64,000 nt of DNA from contig JAEYNH010000009.1 of NCBI GenBank assembly GCA_023412655.1, positions 4,435 through 68,434 on the forward strand, in the 5' to 3' direction. The translations under genes and the position numbers were made by a program. Numbering within the stretch: the first letter of the stretch is position 1; each line of letters starts with the position of its first letter. Source of the stretch: Pseudomonadota bacterium (GTDB lineage: Bacteria; Pseudomonadota; Alphaproteobacteria; Caulobacterales; Caulobacteraceae). This document shows, piece by piece, positions 1 through 9,163 of the stretch. The notes under the pieces are model-generated. The model did no database searches. It was not told where the DNA came from and was given only the letters and a program-made list of their open reading frames with translations.

Positions 1-2
1 TC

Positions 3-512
3 GACATCTTCGTCCTCGTGACCCTGCTGTTCCCGCTCTGGCTGTTCAACCTGGCCTTCCTACGCGTGCTGCGGCTCTGGTCGCTGTTCCACTCGGACTT
101 CTTCTGGGAGACGGTCGGCCGCCGGTACGACGACACCCGGTGGGAGGAGGTCACCAAGAGCGTGGCCACCCTGGTCACCTTCGTCTTCGTGGCCACGGGC
201 TTCGTCTATACGAGCTTCGCTCGGGTGCATCCGGGCATCACCGGCTATCTCGACGCGCTCTATTTCACCATGACCGCCCTGACGACGACGGGCTTCGGCG
301 ACATCACCCTGCCCGGCGCGTGGGGCAAGCTGCTCACCATCATCATCATGGTCTGCGGCATCACCCTGTTCGTGCGGCTCGCCCAGACGCTGATCCGACC
401 CTACAAGGTGCGCTTCACCTGTCCGACCTGCGGGCTGATGCGCCATGACCAGGACGCGGTCCACTGCAAGGCCTGCGGCCAGCTGCTGAACATCCCCAAC
501 GATGAGGCCTGA
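3..512 (+). CDS. Ion channel domain protein with C-terminal zinc ribbon (5' partial)
   Basis: The reading frame is open to the left edge of the window, so the N-terminus is missing; the first in-window GTG at 18 is probably internal. The visible part has a hydrophobic segment at the start, a second transmembrane segment (TLVTFVFVATGF), a re-entrant pore loop with the selectivity-filter-like sequence TTTGFGDI (compare TVGYGD of potassium channels) and a last helix (LLTIIIMVCGITLF). This is the two-helix pore of Ion_trans_2 channels. The C-terminus carries two CxxC pairs (CPTC and CKAC), a probable zinc ribbon in the cytoplasm. The substitution of TVGYG by TTGFG is common in prokaryotic homologues, so K+ selectivity is likely but not shown. 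The next gene starts 77 bases downstream on the same strand. Confidence 0.8.
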   Translation, partial: DIFVLVTLLFPLWLFNLAFLRVLRLWSLFHSDFFWETVGRRYDDTRWEEVTKSVATLVTFVFVATGFVYTSFARVHPGITGYLDALYFTMTALTTTGFGDITLPGAWGKLLTIIIMVCGITLFVRLAQTLIRPYKVRFTCPTCGLMRHDQDAVHCKACGQLLNIPNDEA

Positions 513-588
513 GCCCGACAAGGCCAAGGCTTCGCAGAAGTGTCATACGCCGGTGTTAGCGCCGAGCTCGAAAAGCCGGAGCCACTTC

Positions 589-1668
589 ATGCGATTCCAG
601 ACTGTCACCGCCGCCGTCATCCTGACCGTCGCCGCCGGAGCGCTCGCCGCCTGCGGCCAGGGCGGGAACAAGGCCGCCCCGCCAGCGCCCGCTGCGCAGG
701 GCCAGGTCTGGGCCGCCGGCTCCTCGACGGTGTTCCCATTCGCTACCCGGGTGGCGGAAACGGTGGCGCGCACCACCGGCGGCGCGCCGGCCAAGGTCGA
801 AAGCCTGGGTACCGGCGGAGGCTTCAAGCTGTTCTGCGGCGGCGCGGGCCGCAACTATCCCGACGTGGCCAACGCCTCGCGGCCGATGAAGAAGTCGGAA
901 TGGGACGCTTGTCAGGCCAATGGGGTCAACGACATCCTGGAGGTGAAGATCGGCTACGACGGCATCGTCGTCGCCAATGCCAAGGGCGCGCCCGACTTCG
1001 ACCTGACCCGGGAGCAGATCTACCGCGCCCTGGCCTATGAGCTGCCTCAGGGCTCAGGCTTCGCGGTGAACACCAACATCGGCTGGAACAACGTCGACCC
1101 GAGCCTCCCGAGCGAGCGGATCCTGGCCTACGGACCGCCGCCCACCTCGGGCACCCGTGACGCCTTCGTCGAACTGGCCATGGAGAAGGGCGCCGAGAAG
1201 CTGCCGGCGATGGCGGCGCTGAAAAAATCGGACGACGCCGCCTTCAAGCTGCGCTCGCACACCCTCCGCAAGGATGGGGCCTGGATTGACGCGGGCGAGA
1301 ACGACAACGTCATCGTCCAGACCCTGCAGAAGACCCCCGGCGCGGTGGGCGTCTTCGGCTACTCGTTCCTCGAGAACAACATGGACAAGGTGAAGGCCGC
1401 GAAGGTGGAGGGCGTCTCGCCGACCCTCGAGGCGATCTCCACCGGCGAATACCCGCTCGCGCGCTCGCTCTACATCTACGTGAAGAAGTCGAACATCGGG
1501 GTCACGCCGGGCCTCCGGGAGTTCGTCAACGCCTTCGTCTCCGACGCGGCCCTCGGCCGGGGCGGCTACCTGCTGCAGCGCGGCCTCATCCCGTTGCCGG
1601 CGGACGAACTTGCCACCCAGCGCGAGGCTGTGCAGAGCCTGACCCCGATGACCGCACCTCACTCCTGA
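589..1668 (+). CDS. PstS-like phosphate-binding lipoprotein (orphan)
   Basis: Predicted 359-residue substrate-binding protein of the PstS family. The ATG at 589 was chosen over upstream in-frame codons because it directly begins a lipoprotein signal peptide (hydrophobic stretch ending in lipobox LAAC, Cys about residue 22), followed by a Gly/Ala/Pro-rich linker. The mature part starts with AAGSSTVFPF, the first phosphate-binding loop of PstS, and later contains GTGGGFKLFCGG and PTSGTRDAF, further ligand-contact loops. The expected role is high-affinity phosphate capture at the outer face of the inner membrane for PstCAB. No pstC, pstA, pstB or phoU is near, so it is either an orphan binding protein or works with a distant transporter. 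Its 3' end overlaps the convergent esterase gene by 10 bases. Confidence 0.82.
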   Translation: MRFQTVTAAVILTVAAGALAACGQGGNKAAPPAPAAQGQVWAAGSSTVFPFATRVAETVARTTGGAPAKVESLGTGGGFKLFCGGAGRNYPDVANASRPMKKSEWDACQANGVNDILEVKIGYDGIVVANAKGAPDFDLTREQIYRALAYELPQGSGFAVNTNIGWNNVDPSLPSERILAYGPPPTSGTRDAFVELAMEKGAEKLPAMAALKKSDDAAFKLRSHTLRKDGAWIDAGENDNVIVQTLQKTPGAVGVFGYSFLENNMDKVKAAKVEGVSPTLEAISTGEYPLARSLYIYVKKSNIGVTPGLREFVNAFVSDAALGRGGYLLQRGLIPLPADELATQREAVQSLTPMTAPHS

Positions 1669-2918
1669 GGCGTCGCGGGCGCCGTCATCCGGCGCAGCAG
1701 CGCGATGGGGGTCGCCTCCCCCATGGCTCTGTAGCCTACGGGCGAAGGGTGCAGGTGGTCGCCGGAATCGTATTCGGTCCGCAAGCGGTCCGGCCTCGCC
1801 GGGTCTCGCATGACGGCGTCGAAGTCGAGCACGGCGTCGAAGGCGCCTGAGGTGCGGATCCAGGCGTTCACCGCCTGCCGATCCGCATCGGCGGAGGCGT
1901 CCGACCGGTACACCGGGGTGCCGCCGAACGGCAGGAGGGTCGCGCCGACCACCTTCAGGCCCCGCTCGCGCGAGCGGGCGATGACAAGCTGGTAGGCGGC
2001 GATCAGGTCCGCGACGACGCGGGCGCGCGTCTCGGCCGTCACCGGACCATCCCGCGACAGCCCGCCAATGTCGTTGACGCCGAGCAGCACGATCACCGCC
2101 GTGGCCCCCGGCTGGGAGAAGACGTCGCGCTCCAGCCGCGCGAGGCCGGCGGGGCCGCCGCGACCGTCCGTGAGCATCCGGTTGCCGCTGATCCCCACAT
2201 TGACGACCGTGACGTGACGGGCTCCGGGGTCGGCCTGAAGCCGGGCGGCCAGCACATCCGTCCAGCGGTCGTCGCCGTCCACGGTCGCGCCATGGCCATC
2301 GGTGATGGAATCGCCCAGCACGACCACGGCCGTCCGTGGCGCGTCTGACAGCACGTCGACGCCGGCGAGCTGGCGCCAATGCCGCTCGGTCCGGCTGGCG
2401 AGCAGGGTATCGGCCGCCGCGTGGTTTCCCTCCGCGACGAAGGCGGTGGTGTTGGCAAGCCAGTGCAGCGTACCGGCCGGCGGCCGGGCCGGCAGGTGCA
2501 GGCTGATGGCGAGGGTCTCCAGTCCGGAAACCGGCAGGGGGAGCGGATCTGACAGGTAGGCCGCGCCGGCCCGGATGGTCACGCCGGAGGCTCCGGCGAA
2601 CGTGACCGGTCGACTAGATCCAGGCCGTACGCGTGGGGCGCCGGGGGCTTCGGCCCGGCCCACATGGGCTTCCCCGATGGTCAGGGGACCGTCGCCGAAG
2701 GCGTTGCTGAGGCGCAGCCGGATCTGCTGTCCTCCGGCCGAGATGCGCACGAACTGGCGCAGGGTGACGCCGTCAGGCGAGGCGGGCAGCGGCTCGGCCG
2801 CTGTGGCCGGCATCAGCCCGGCGGACCACGCGCTCGTCCAGCGGCCTTCGTCGGCTCCAGCCGCCGACGCGGCCAGGCCCAGGAGGAAGGCAAGGAGTCC
2901 CGACTTCCACCGCTTCAT
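1659..2918 (-). CDS. Secreted SGNH/GDSL-family hydrolase (esterase), paralogue 1
   Basis: A 419-residue exported esterase. It has a Sec signal peptide (KRWKSGLLAFLLGLAASAAGA). The N-terminal ~180 residues form a beta-rich domain usual in this subgroup, followed by the SGNH hydrolase domain: block I VVVLGDSITDG with the nucleophilic Ser, block III GVNDIGG, and block V SGDHLHPS with the catalytic Asp and His. It is a clear paralogue of the gene at 20918-22192, with the same block V layout and the same final GYRAM motif. The xylan context suggests removal of acetyl or other ester groups from xylan, but the substrate cannot be read from sequence. A GntR-type palindrome sits 13 bases upstream of the start codon, and the gene is divergent from the first TonB receptor. 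Confidence 0.85.
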   Translation of the reverse strand: MKRWKSGLLAFLLGLAASAAGADEGRWTSAWSAGLMPATAAEPLPASPDGVTLRQFVRISAGGQQIRLRLSNAFGDGPLTIGEAHVGRAEAPGAPRVRPGSSRPVTFAGASGVTIRAGAAYLSDPLPLPVSGLETLAISLHLPARPPAGTLHWLANTTAFVAEGNHAAADTLLASRTERHWRQLAGVDVLSDAPRTAVVVLGDSITDGHGATVDGDDRWTDVLAARLQADPGARHVTVVNVGISGNRMLTDGRGGPAGLARLERDVFSQPGATAVIVLLGVNDIGGLSRDGPVTAETRARVVADLIAAYQLVIARSRERGLKVVGATLLPFGGTPVYRSDASADADRQAVNAWIRTSGAFDAVLDFDAVMRDPARPDRLRTEYDSGDHLHPSPVGYRAMGEATPIALLRRMTAPATPQE

Positions 2919-2930
2919 GTCTTCTCCCAG

Positions 2931-2941
2931 TGGTCAGACCA
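2931..2941. promoter_or_regulatory. GntR-type operator TGGTCAGACCA
   Basis: Perfect 11-base palindrome (TGGTC-A-GACCA) between the divergent esterase (start 2918) and TonB receptor (start 3101). The identical sequence recurs at 16699-16709 between manD and the alpha-glucuronidase gene. The shape fits FadR/FCD-type GntR regulators (TGGTNNNACCA class); the candidate binder is the GntR protein encoded at 14609-15409. Assignment is inference; the palindrome itself is seen directly. Confidence 0.65.
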
Positions 2942-2997
2942 GTAGGATATCAAGGGTCTGAGCTATTGACAGGCCATGCTGAAGCTAATACCAGATA

Positions 2998-3019
2998 ACA
3001 ATGTGACCGCTAACATTGT
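2998..3019. promoter_or_regulatory. XylR-like operator upstream of TonB receptor
   Basis: Inverted repeat with perfect 7-base arms ACAATGT (2998-3004) and ACATTGT (3013-3019) around the core GACCGCTA. Read on the minus strand, the inner 14 bases are TGTTAGCGGTCACA, matching 11 of 14 positions of the C. crescentus XylR site as I recall it (TGTTAGCGCTACCA). It lies 81 bases upstream of the receptor start, and about 72 bases (centre to centre) from the GntR-type site at 2931. Confidence 0.6.
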
Positions 3020-3100
3020 CCGTGATGGGTAGGCCCCGGGACGGGCGGCGGCAGTCATAAAAACAAGAACTGCGCCTGGCGCAGATGCGGGGAAGGAAAA

Positions 3101-6100
3101 ATGAACTCATCGGGTATGAGGAAGACGAGGCGCGCCAAGGCGCTTCTGATGGCCGCCACCTGCCTTGCGGGCGGTTTCGCAGCCCCGGCCTTCGCCCAGG
3201 CGCCGCCCGGCGCGGGCGAGGTCGAGGAGATCGTGGTCACGGGTTTCCGTCAGAGCCTGGCGGAGTCCACCGAGGCCAAGCGGGAGGCCGTGGGCTTCTC
3301 CGATTCGATCTTCGCGGAAGACATCGGCAAGTTCCCCGACACCAACATCGCCGAGTCCTTCAACCGGATTCCCGGCATCACCATCAGCCGTGAAGTGACC
3401 GGCGAGGGCCTGAACGTCGCCATCCGCGGCCTGGGGACCAACTTCACCCGCGTGCTGCTGAACGGCGCTCCGGTGGCGGTGGCCTCCACCGGCCGGGCGG
3501 ACGCCCAGAGCACCAACCGCGAAGTCGACCTCGACCTGTTCCCCACCGAGCTGTTCACCCAGCTGACCGTGAGCAAGTCGCCGACCGCGGCCATGGTCGA
3601 AGGCGGCGCCGCCGGCACCGTGGACATGCGCAGCGCGCGCCCGTTCGACGCCCCCGGGCGGCGGATCAGCTATTCGATGCAGGGCGTGAAGAGCAGCAAC
3701 AGGGACAAGTGGGGCTATCGCGGCTCGTTCATCGCCAGCGAGACCTGGGGCGACTTCGGGGCCCTGATCGGCGTGGCCGGGGTGCGCAACTATGTGAGCA
3801 CGCCCGGCTTCGAGACGATCGGCTGGACGAACGCCAACCTGTCGGCCGCCCAATGCGGCGCGACCAGCGGCTGCAACACCACCGGCGGCGGCAACTGGAC
3901 CATCCCCGGGACGGTGCCGGCCAACGCCGGCAACGGCCTGACCACGGGAACGGTCATCGACCGGGCGTTCCTGCTGGCCCGAAACCCAGGCCTGACCATC
4001 CAGCAGATCGACAACGCCATCATCCCGCGCTTGGGGCGTCCGGCGGAGAACTTCGGCCGTCGGGACCGGCTGAACAGCATCCTCGCCCTGGAATGGCGTC
4101 CCAGCGACGACCTGCATGTCTACTTCGACGGCATGTATGGGATTAAGGACAACAACCTCTCGCGGATCGACCTCGACTGGGTTGGCCGCAACGGGGCCGC
4201 CATCCCGCTGAACATGCAGGTGGATCGGGACGACTGCAGCCAGGGCTGCGTCGTCACCAAGGGCACCTTCGCCAACGCCCAGATGTTCATGAGCTACCGC
4301 CCGTTCCTCGAGGACACCGAGTTCTGGGGCGTGAACCCGGGCTTCGACTGGCAGCTCACCGAGAACCTGCGCCTGGACCTGCAGGCGAACTACACCGAGA
4401 GCAATTTCCACCGGGAATCCCCCAGCGTGCTGCTCATCACACCGGCCAGCTCCGGCGTGACGGTGGAATATGCGAACGACGGCGGCGTGCCGTCGATCAC
4501 GACCAACATCGACGTCAACGACCCCCGCAACTTCGGCTGGCCGGGCGGCCGGGTGAACCTGCAGGACGAGAAGCGCTGGACCAAGACCAAGGGCGTCCGC
4601 GGGGCCTTCACCTGGGGCGACGAGGCCCTGAACCTGAAGGTCGGCGGCGCCTATGACGACATCTCGCGGCGGATCGAGGCCTACGACAACAGCCAGGCCT
4701 GGCAGAACGCCGTCTGCGGCAACAATCCCAGCGTCTACCTGGAAAGCCCCAACACCCAGCCGCCGTGCGACGGCCTGAACGCTCCGGGCGCGGCGCCCCC
4801 CGGCTACCCGAGCTATCCCGGCTATGGCGCCGGCTTCACCGCGGGGCAGGCGGGCCCGGTCACCTACGGCGGCTCGCTGATCCCGAACAGCACGGTGCAG
4901 AGCTACCTGCGTCCCGGTTCGTTTGGCTTCGTGACCCTGGACTGGAAGCGCTTCCGCGCGGACTCGGGCTACGATGAGTTCCATGACAACGCGCCGATGA
5001 CCGGCGCGTCGAACACGGGCGCTTCGGGCGGCTATATCGGGGAAGAGACCCTGTCGGGCTTCGCCGAGGTCAATGGCGTCAGCGAACTGGGCGGCAACCG
5101 GCTGCGCTTCAACGCCGGCGTCCGCTGGGTGCAGACCGACCAGAAGGTGGGCGGCCGGGTGTCGCTGCCCGACCCGCGCAATTCGCCGGCCGGCGGCGGC
5201 TCGCTGCCCGACGGGGCGCGCTACCCGAACATCGTCAACTTCGTCTACGTGAAGAACAAATACGACAACTGGCTGCCGTCGGCCTCGGTGGCCTACAACG
5301 TGGCCGAGAACGCCATCGTCCGGGCGGCCCTGTCGCGGACCATGACGCGGCCGGACCCAAACGCCCAGCTGCCGGGTCTGAACTTCTCGACGCCTTCGGC
5401 GGACGTGGGCTCGGTAGGCAACTCGGCGCTCGAGCCCTACATCTCCGACAACATCGACCTGGGCTTCGAGTACTACACGGGCGCCGAGGGCTACTTCGGC
5501 TTCGCGGCCTTCCGGAAGTCGATCACCGGCTTCACGGTGAACGGCTCCACGACCGTGCCGTTCAGCGACCTGGCCCAGTACGGCGTGACCTTCGACAGCC
5601 TGACCCCGACCCAGCAACAGGCGATCAACGCCCGCGGCGGGCCGAACAGCGCCACCGTCGTGCTGAACCAGCAGGTGAACGCGCCGGGCCGCCTGACCGT
5701 CCACGGTCTGGAACTCAACTGGGTGCAGCCCCTGGACTTCGTGCTCGAGGAGATGGGCCTGCCGGGCTTCGGCTTCACGGCCAACGCCACGATCATCGAC
5801 CAGAAGGGCCGCGGCGCCGCTCCGGCCACCGCGCTGGGCGTGGCGGAGTACACCTACAACATCACCGGCTTCTACGAGCGGGGCGGCGTCACCGCGCGAC
5901 TGTCCACCACCTTCACCAAGGGATCGCAGTCCAGCGGCCTCAACCAGAACGGCATCCCGCTGGCGGCCATCTTCAGCGACGACTACCAGCAGTACGACTT
6001 CTCCTCGAGCTTCGACCTCGACGAGATCCTGAACCGGAACGGCCTGCCGCAACTGACCTTCGACGTCATCAACCTGACGAAGGCCAAGCAGCGCAGCTAC

Positions 6101-6178
6101 TTCCAGTTCGACAACGCCACCTTCACCTCCTACCGGCCCGGCCGCACCATCCTGGTGGGCATCCGCGGTCGCTTCTGA
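3101..6178 (+). CDS. TonB-dependent receptor, probable xylo-oligosaccharide importer
   Basis: A 1025-residue outer-membrane receptor of the large Xanthomonas/Caulobacter type. A signal peptide ends near PAFAQ; then comes the TonB-box-like EVEEIVVTGF, the plug domain (AEDIGKFPDTNIAESFNRIPG, then GLNVAIRGLG and TRVLLNGAP) and a 22-strand barrel ending in IRGRF with the usual C-terminal aromatic residue. The ATG at 3101 follows a purine-rich ribosome-binding stretch (GGAAGGAAAA). It is followed by a strong terminator and then by xylanase genes, so the likely cargo is xylo-oligosaccharides or aldouronates. Its promoter region carries both a XylR-like and a GntR-type palindrome. Cargo is inferred from context only. 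Confidence 0.9.
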   Translation: MNSSGMRKTRRAKALLMAATCLAGGFAAPAFAQAPPGAGEVEEIVVTGFRQSLAESTEAKREAVGFSDSIFAEDIGKFPDTNIAESFNRIPGITISREVTGEGLNVAIRGLGTNFTRVLLNGAPVAVASTGRADAQSTNREVDLDLFPTELFTQLTVSKSPTAAMVEGGAAGTVDMRSARPFDAPGRRISYSMQGVKSSNRDKWGYRGSFIASETWGDFGALIGVAGVRNYVSTPGFETIGWTNANLSAAQCGATSGCNTTGGGNWTIPGTVPANAGNGLTTGTVIDRAFLLARNPGLTIQQIDNAIIPRLGRPAENFGRRDRLNSILALEWRPSDDLHVYFDGMYGIKDNNLSRIDLDWVGRNGAAIPLNMQVDRDDCSQGCVVTKGTFANAQMFMSYRPFLEDTEFWGVNPGFDWQLTENLRLDLQANYTESNFHRESPSVLLITPASSGVTVEYANDGGVPSITTNIDVNDPRNFGWPGGRVNLQDEKRWTKTKGVRGAFTWGDEALNLKVGGAYDDISRRIEAYDNSQAWQNAVCGNNPSVYLESPNTQPPCDGLNAPGAAPPGYPSYPGYGAGFTAGQAGPVTYGGSLIPNSTVQSYLRPGSFGFVTLDWKRFRADSGYDEFHDNAPMTGASNTGASGGYIGEETLSGFAEVNGVSELGGNRLRFNAGVRWVQTDQKVGGRVSLPDPRNSPAGGGSLPDGARYPNIVNFVYVKNKYDNWLPSASVAYNVAENAIVRAALSRTMTRPDPNAQLPGLNFSTPSADVGSVGNSALEPYISDNIDLGFEYYTGAEGYFGFAAFRKSITGFTVNGSTTVPFSDLAQYGVTFDSLTPTQQQAINARGGPNSATVVLNQQVNAPGRLTVHGLELNWVQPLDFVLEEMGLPGFGFTANATIIDQKGRGAAPATALGVAEYTYNITGFYERGGVTARLSTTFTKGSQSSGLNQNGIPLAAIFSDDYQQYDFSSSFDLDEILNRNGLPQLTFDVINLTKAKQRSYFQFDNATFTSYRPGRTILVGIRGRF

Positions 6179-6211
6179 TCGCCATCTCCTCCCCTGAGAA
6201 TGGCTCTCTCT

Positions 6212-6242
6212 GGGCGGCGCTTCGGCGCCGCCCCCCTTTTTT
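6212..6242 (+). terminator. Rho-independent terminator after TonB receptor gene
   Basis: Perfect 9-base stem GGGCGGCGC / GCGCCGCCC closed by a TTCG tetraloop and followed by CCC and six T. It separates the receptor gene from the xylanase operon 31 bases further on, so xylanase genes are read either by partial read-through or from a promoter in the short 6243-6272 gap; I see no obvious promoter there. Confidence 0.9.
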
Positions 6243-6272
6243 CTCCCGCGTACCGCTCCCAGCGAGGTCGGC

Positions 6273-7466
6273 ATGCCAGAGTTGTCCATCTTCCGATCCC
6301 CCGGCCGACCAGCCGCGATCCACCCCACCCGCCGCGCTGTCGCCGCGGGACTGGCCAGCCTGGCGGGCGCGCAGGCCGCCCCGAGTTTCGCCCGTGCGGC
6401 CGCCGATGACAGCCTCGACGCCCTGGCCGGCAGGAAGGGCATCCGCTTCGGCTCGGCCGTGGGCATAGGCCCGCCGGACCGCAGCGCCTTCGATGATCCC
6501 GGCTATCGGGCGCTGGTCGCCCGGGAGTGCGGCCTGATCGTCGCCGAGAACGAGCACAAGTGGTACGTGCTTCGCCCGTCGGCCGACCGCTATGACTTCA
6601 GCCGCGCCGACCGCCTGGCGGCCTTCGCCCGCGAGAACGGTCTTGGGCTTCGCGGCCACACGCTGCTGTGGAACCGCGACGAGTATTCGGCCAGGTGGCT
6701 GCCGAGCCACGACTTCGGCGCCCGGCCGCAGTCGGCCGCCGAGCGGATGGTCACCGACCATGTGCGGACCGTGGCCGGCCGCTACGCGGACCAGATCGAC
6801 TCCTGGGACGTGGTCAACGAGACCATCGACCCCGCCACCGGCGAACTGCGCGCCACGGTCCTGGGCAAGATCCTCGGGCCCGAGCTGATCGACCTGTGCT
6901 TCCACACCGCCCGCGTCACGGTTCCCAAGGCGCGGCTGGTCTACAACGACTACATGAACTTCGGCCCGAAGGAGGCGACCCACCGGGCGGGAGTGCTGAA
7001 GCTGCTGGAGGGGCTGAAGGCTCGGGGCGCGCCCATCGACGCCCTCGGGATCCAGGGGCACATTGGCGGCGGCGTCGACAGCGACGACGTGGCCATCTTC
7101 TCGAAGGCCGACCAGAGCGAGTGGCGGGCCTTCATCGACGAGGTCCGCGGCATGGGCCTCGACCTGCTGATCACCGAGCTGGACGTGAACGACAAGGCCA
7201 TGCCGGGCGATGCGGCGGCGCGCGATGCGGCCGTGGCCTCGCTGACACGAGACTTCCTCGATCTGATGCTGGACTATCCGCAGACCAAGCAGGTGCTCGT
7301 CTGGGGAATGGCCGACCCGTACTCGTGGCTGCAGGGGACCTCGGCCCGAGCCGATGGCCTGCCGAAGCGGCCGCTCCCCTATGACGCCCAACTGCGTCCC
7401 AAGCCGATGCGTGAGGCGATCGCCGCCGCCTTCCGCTCGGCGCCAAATCGGGAGGCCTGGACATGA
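6273..7466 (+). CDS. Endo-1,4-beta-xylanase, glycoside hydrolase family 10
   Basis: A 397-residue exported GH10 enzyme that cuts the xylan backbone internally with retention. An N-terminal TRRAVAAGLASLAG stretch resembles a twin-arginine signal. The (beta/alpha)8 domain shows GLIVAENEHKW (strand 3), RGHTLLWN (strand 4), the acid/base Glu in SWDVVNE (about residue 183), and the nucleophile Glu in LLITELDV (about residue 302). In most GH10 members the residue after LLW/LVW is His; here it is Asn (about residue 134). The gene overlaps the next by four bases (ATGA), so the three hydrolases form one operon. ATG 6273 is used because it gives the complete signal region. Confidence 0.9.
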   Translation: MPELSIFRSPGRPAAIHPTRRAVAAGLASLAGAQAAPSFARAAADDSLDALAGRKGIRFGSAVGIGPPDRSAFDDPGYRALVARECGLIVAENEHKWYVLRPSADRYDFSRADRLAAFARENGLGLRGHTLLWNRDEYSARWLPSHDFGARPQSAAERMVTDHVRTVAGRYADQIDSWDVVNETIDPATGELRATVLGKILGPELIDLCFHTARVTVPKARLVYNDYMNFGPKEATHRAGVLKLLEGLKARGAPIDALGIQGHIGGGVDSDDVAIFSKADQSEWRAFIDEVRGMGLDLLITELDVNDKAMPGDAAARDAAVASLTRDFLDLMLDYPQTKQVLVWGMADPYSWLQGTSARADGLPKRPLPYDAQLRPKPMREAIAAAFRSAPNREAWT

Positions 7467-9163
7467 TCTCACGCCACTTTCGCGCCGCCGCCCTGGCGGC
7501 CTTGATCGCCGGCCCCCTGGCCGGCGTCGGGCTTGCCCCGGCGGCCGCGGCCGAAGCGCGGTTCGACTGGTTCGACTACCGGGGCGAGGCCTCGCCGCCC
7601 TTGGCGCCGGGAGACTATCGCAACCCGATCCTCACCGGCTTCCATCCGGATCCCAGCGTCACGCGGGTGGGGGAGGACTACTATCTGGTGGTCTCGACCT
7701 TCGCCTATTTCCCCGGCCTGCCGGTGTTCCGCAGCCGGGACCTGGTGAACTGGACGCAGATCGGCAACGCCATCGACCGGCCTGGCCAGTTGGACTTCGG
7801 GACGCTGGGCCTCTCGCGGGGCGTCTTCGCGCCGGACATCACCTGGCGGGACGGGACCTTCCACATCCTCAACACCTGCGTCGACTGCGGCGGCAACTAC
7901 GTCATCACCGCCAAGGACGCGGCGGGGCCGTGGTCGGATCCCGTCTGGATCCCGGAGGTCGACGGCATCGATCCGGCGTTCTTCTTCGACGACGACGGCT
8001 CGGCCTACCTGCTGAACAACGGCCCGCCGGAAGGCGCGCCGCTGTACGATGGCCATCGCGCGATCTGGATGCAGGCCTTCGACATGAAGGCGATGAAGCC
8101 GTTCGGGCCGCGGAAGGTGCTGGTCAACGGCGGGGTGGACCTGTCGACCAAGCCCATCTGGATCGAGGGGCCGCACATCCTGAAGAAGGACGGCTGGTAC
8201 TACCTCACCTGCGCCGAGGGCGGCACGGCAGAGGGCCACTCCCAGGTGGTGCTGCGGAGCCGAGACGTCTGGGGGCCGTACGAGCCCTATGCGGGCAACC
8301 CCATACTCACCCAAAGACACCTGCCGCGGGACCGCCCGGCGCCGATCACCTCGGCCGGCCACGCCGATCTGGTGGACACGCCCTCGGGCGAGTGGTGGGC
8401 CACCTTCCTCGCCACGCGCCCCTATGCGGGCGACTTCTACAACATCGGTCGAGAGACCTTCCTGCTGCCGGTGACCTGGAAGGACGGCTGGCCGACGATC
8501 CTGGAGGGCGATGCGGTCATCCCGGCGACGCACCGGCGGCCGAACCTGCCCGACAGTCCGGGCAAGGGCCCGCCGGCCCGGGAGGAGTTCGACGGCCGCA
8601 CGCTGGGCCCGGAGTGGATGACCCTGCGCACGCCGAAGACCGGCTGGCATCGCTTGGCGGACGGCGCCCTGGTCCTCGACGCCCGCCCGGTGGCGCTGGG
8701 CTCGCGCGGGCAGCCGTCGTACCTCGGCAGGCGTCAGCAGCACACCAACGCCACGGCGAGCACCCGCGTCGAGTTCCGCCCACAGCGTGAGGGTGACCGC
8801 GCGGGCTTGGCGGCCCTGCAGAGCGAGGACTTCTTCTACCTGCTGAGCGTCGGCCGCCACGGCGGGCGTGACGTGCTGCGGCTGGAGCGCAGGGCGGGTC
8901 CCGATGAGCCCGAGTTCGGGACGGTGGTGGCAGAGGCTCCCGCGCCCGCCGGCCGCCCCGTGGAACTGCGCATCACCGCCCGCGGGGGCAAGTACGACTT
9001 CGACTATGCGCCGCAGCCTGGCCACTGGACCACCCTGGCCCGGGACGTGGACGGGACGATCCTCTCCACCAAGGTGGCCGGCGGCTTCGTCGGGACCACC
9101 TTCGGCCTCTACGCCTATTCACCGGAATCCGACGCCTCGGACGCCAAGCGGAGTGCTGAATGA
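7463..9163 (+). CDS. Exported glycoside hydrolase family 43 (beta-xylosidase/arabinofuranosidase)
   Basis: A 566-residue enzyme with a Sec signal peptide (ALAALIAGPLAGVGLAPAAAA). The N-terminal five-bladed propeller shows the GH43 base Asp in GFHPDPSV, the pKa-modulating Asp in GIDPAFFF and the acid Glu in IWIEGPHIL. The C-terminal ~200 residues form a concanavalin-like beta-sandwich of the beta-xylosidase type (LGRRQQHTNATASTRVEF onwards). It should remove xylose or arabinose from xylo-oligosaccharides in the periplasm or outside. A paralogue without a signal peptide is at 31166-32797, so the two act in different compartments. It overlaps both the upstream xylanase and the downstream GH3 gene by four bases. 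Whether it acts on xylose or arabinose ends cannot be decided here. Confidence 0.87.
   Translation: MISRHFRAAALAALIAGPLAGVGLAPAAAAEARFDWFDYRGEASPPLAPGDYRNPILTGFHPDPSVTRVGEDYYLVVSTFAYFPGLPVFRSRDLVNWTQIGNAIDRPGQLDFGTLGLSRGVFAPDITWRDGTFHILNTCVDCGGNYVITAKDAAGPWSDPVWIPEVDGIDPAFFFDDDGSAYLLNNGPPEGAPLYDGHRAIWMQAFDMKAMKPFGPRKVLVNGGVDLSTKPIWIEGPHILKKDGWYYLTCAEGGTAEGHSQVVLRSRDVWGPYEPYAGNPILTQRHLPRDRPAPITSAGHADLVDTPSGEWWATFLATRPYAGDFYNIGRETFLLPVTWKDGWPTILEGDAVIPATHRRPNLPDSPGKGPPAREEFDGRTLGPEWMTLRTPKTGWHRLADGALVLDARPVALGSRGQPSYLGRRQQHTNATASTRVEFRPQREGDRAGLAALQSEDFFYLLSVGRHGGRDVLRLERRAGPDEPEFGTVVAEAPAPAGRPVELRITARGGKYDFDYAPQPGHWTTLARDVDGTILSTKVAGGFVGTTFGLYAYSPESDASDAKRSAE

Noticed and set aside
554..561. 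TGTTAGCG upstream of the PstS-like gene, half of a XylR-type site
   Set aside because: The second half does not match, and there is no functional reason for xylose control.
3107..6466. A 1119-codon open frame on the minus strand across the first TonB receptor gene
   Set aside because: It is a shadow of the GC-rich receptor coding sequence: Arg/Gly/Ala/Val-rich, no domain motif, and the plus strand encodes a full-length receptor.
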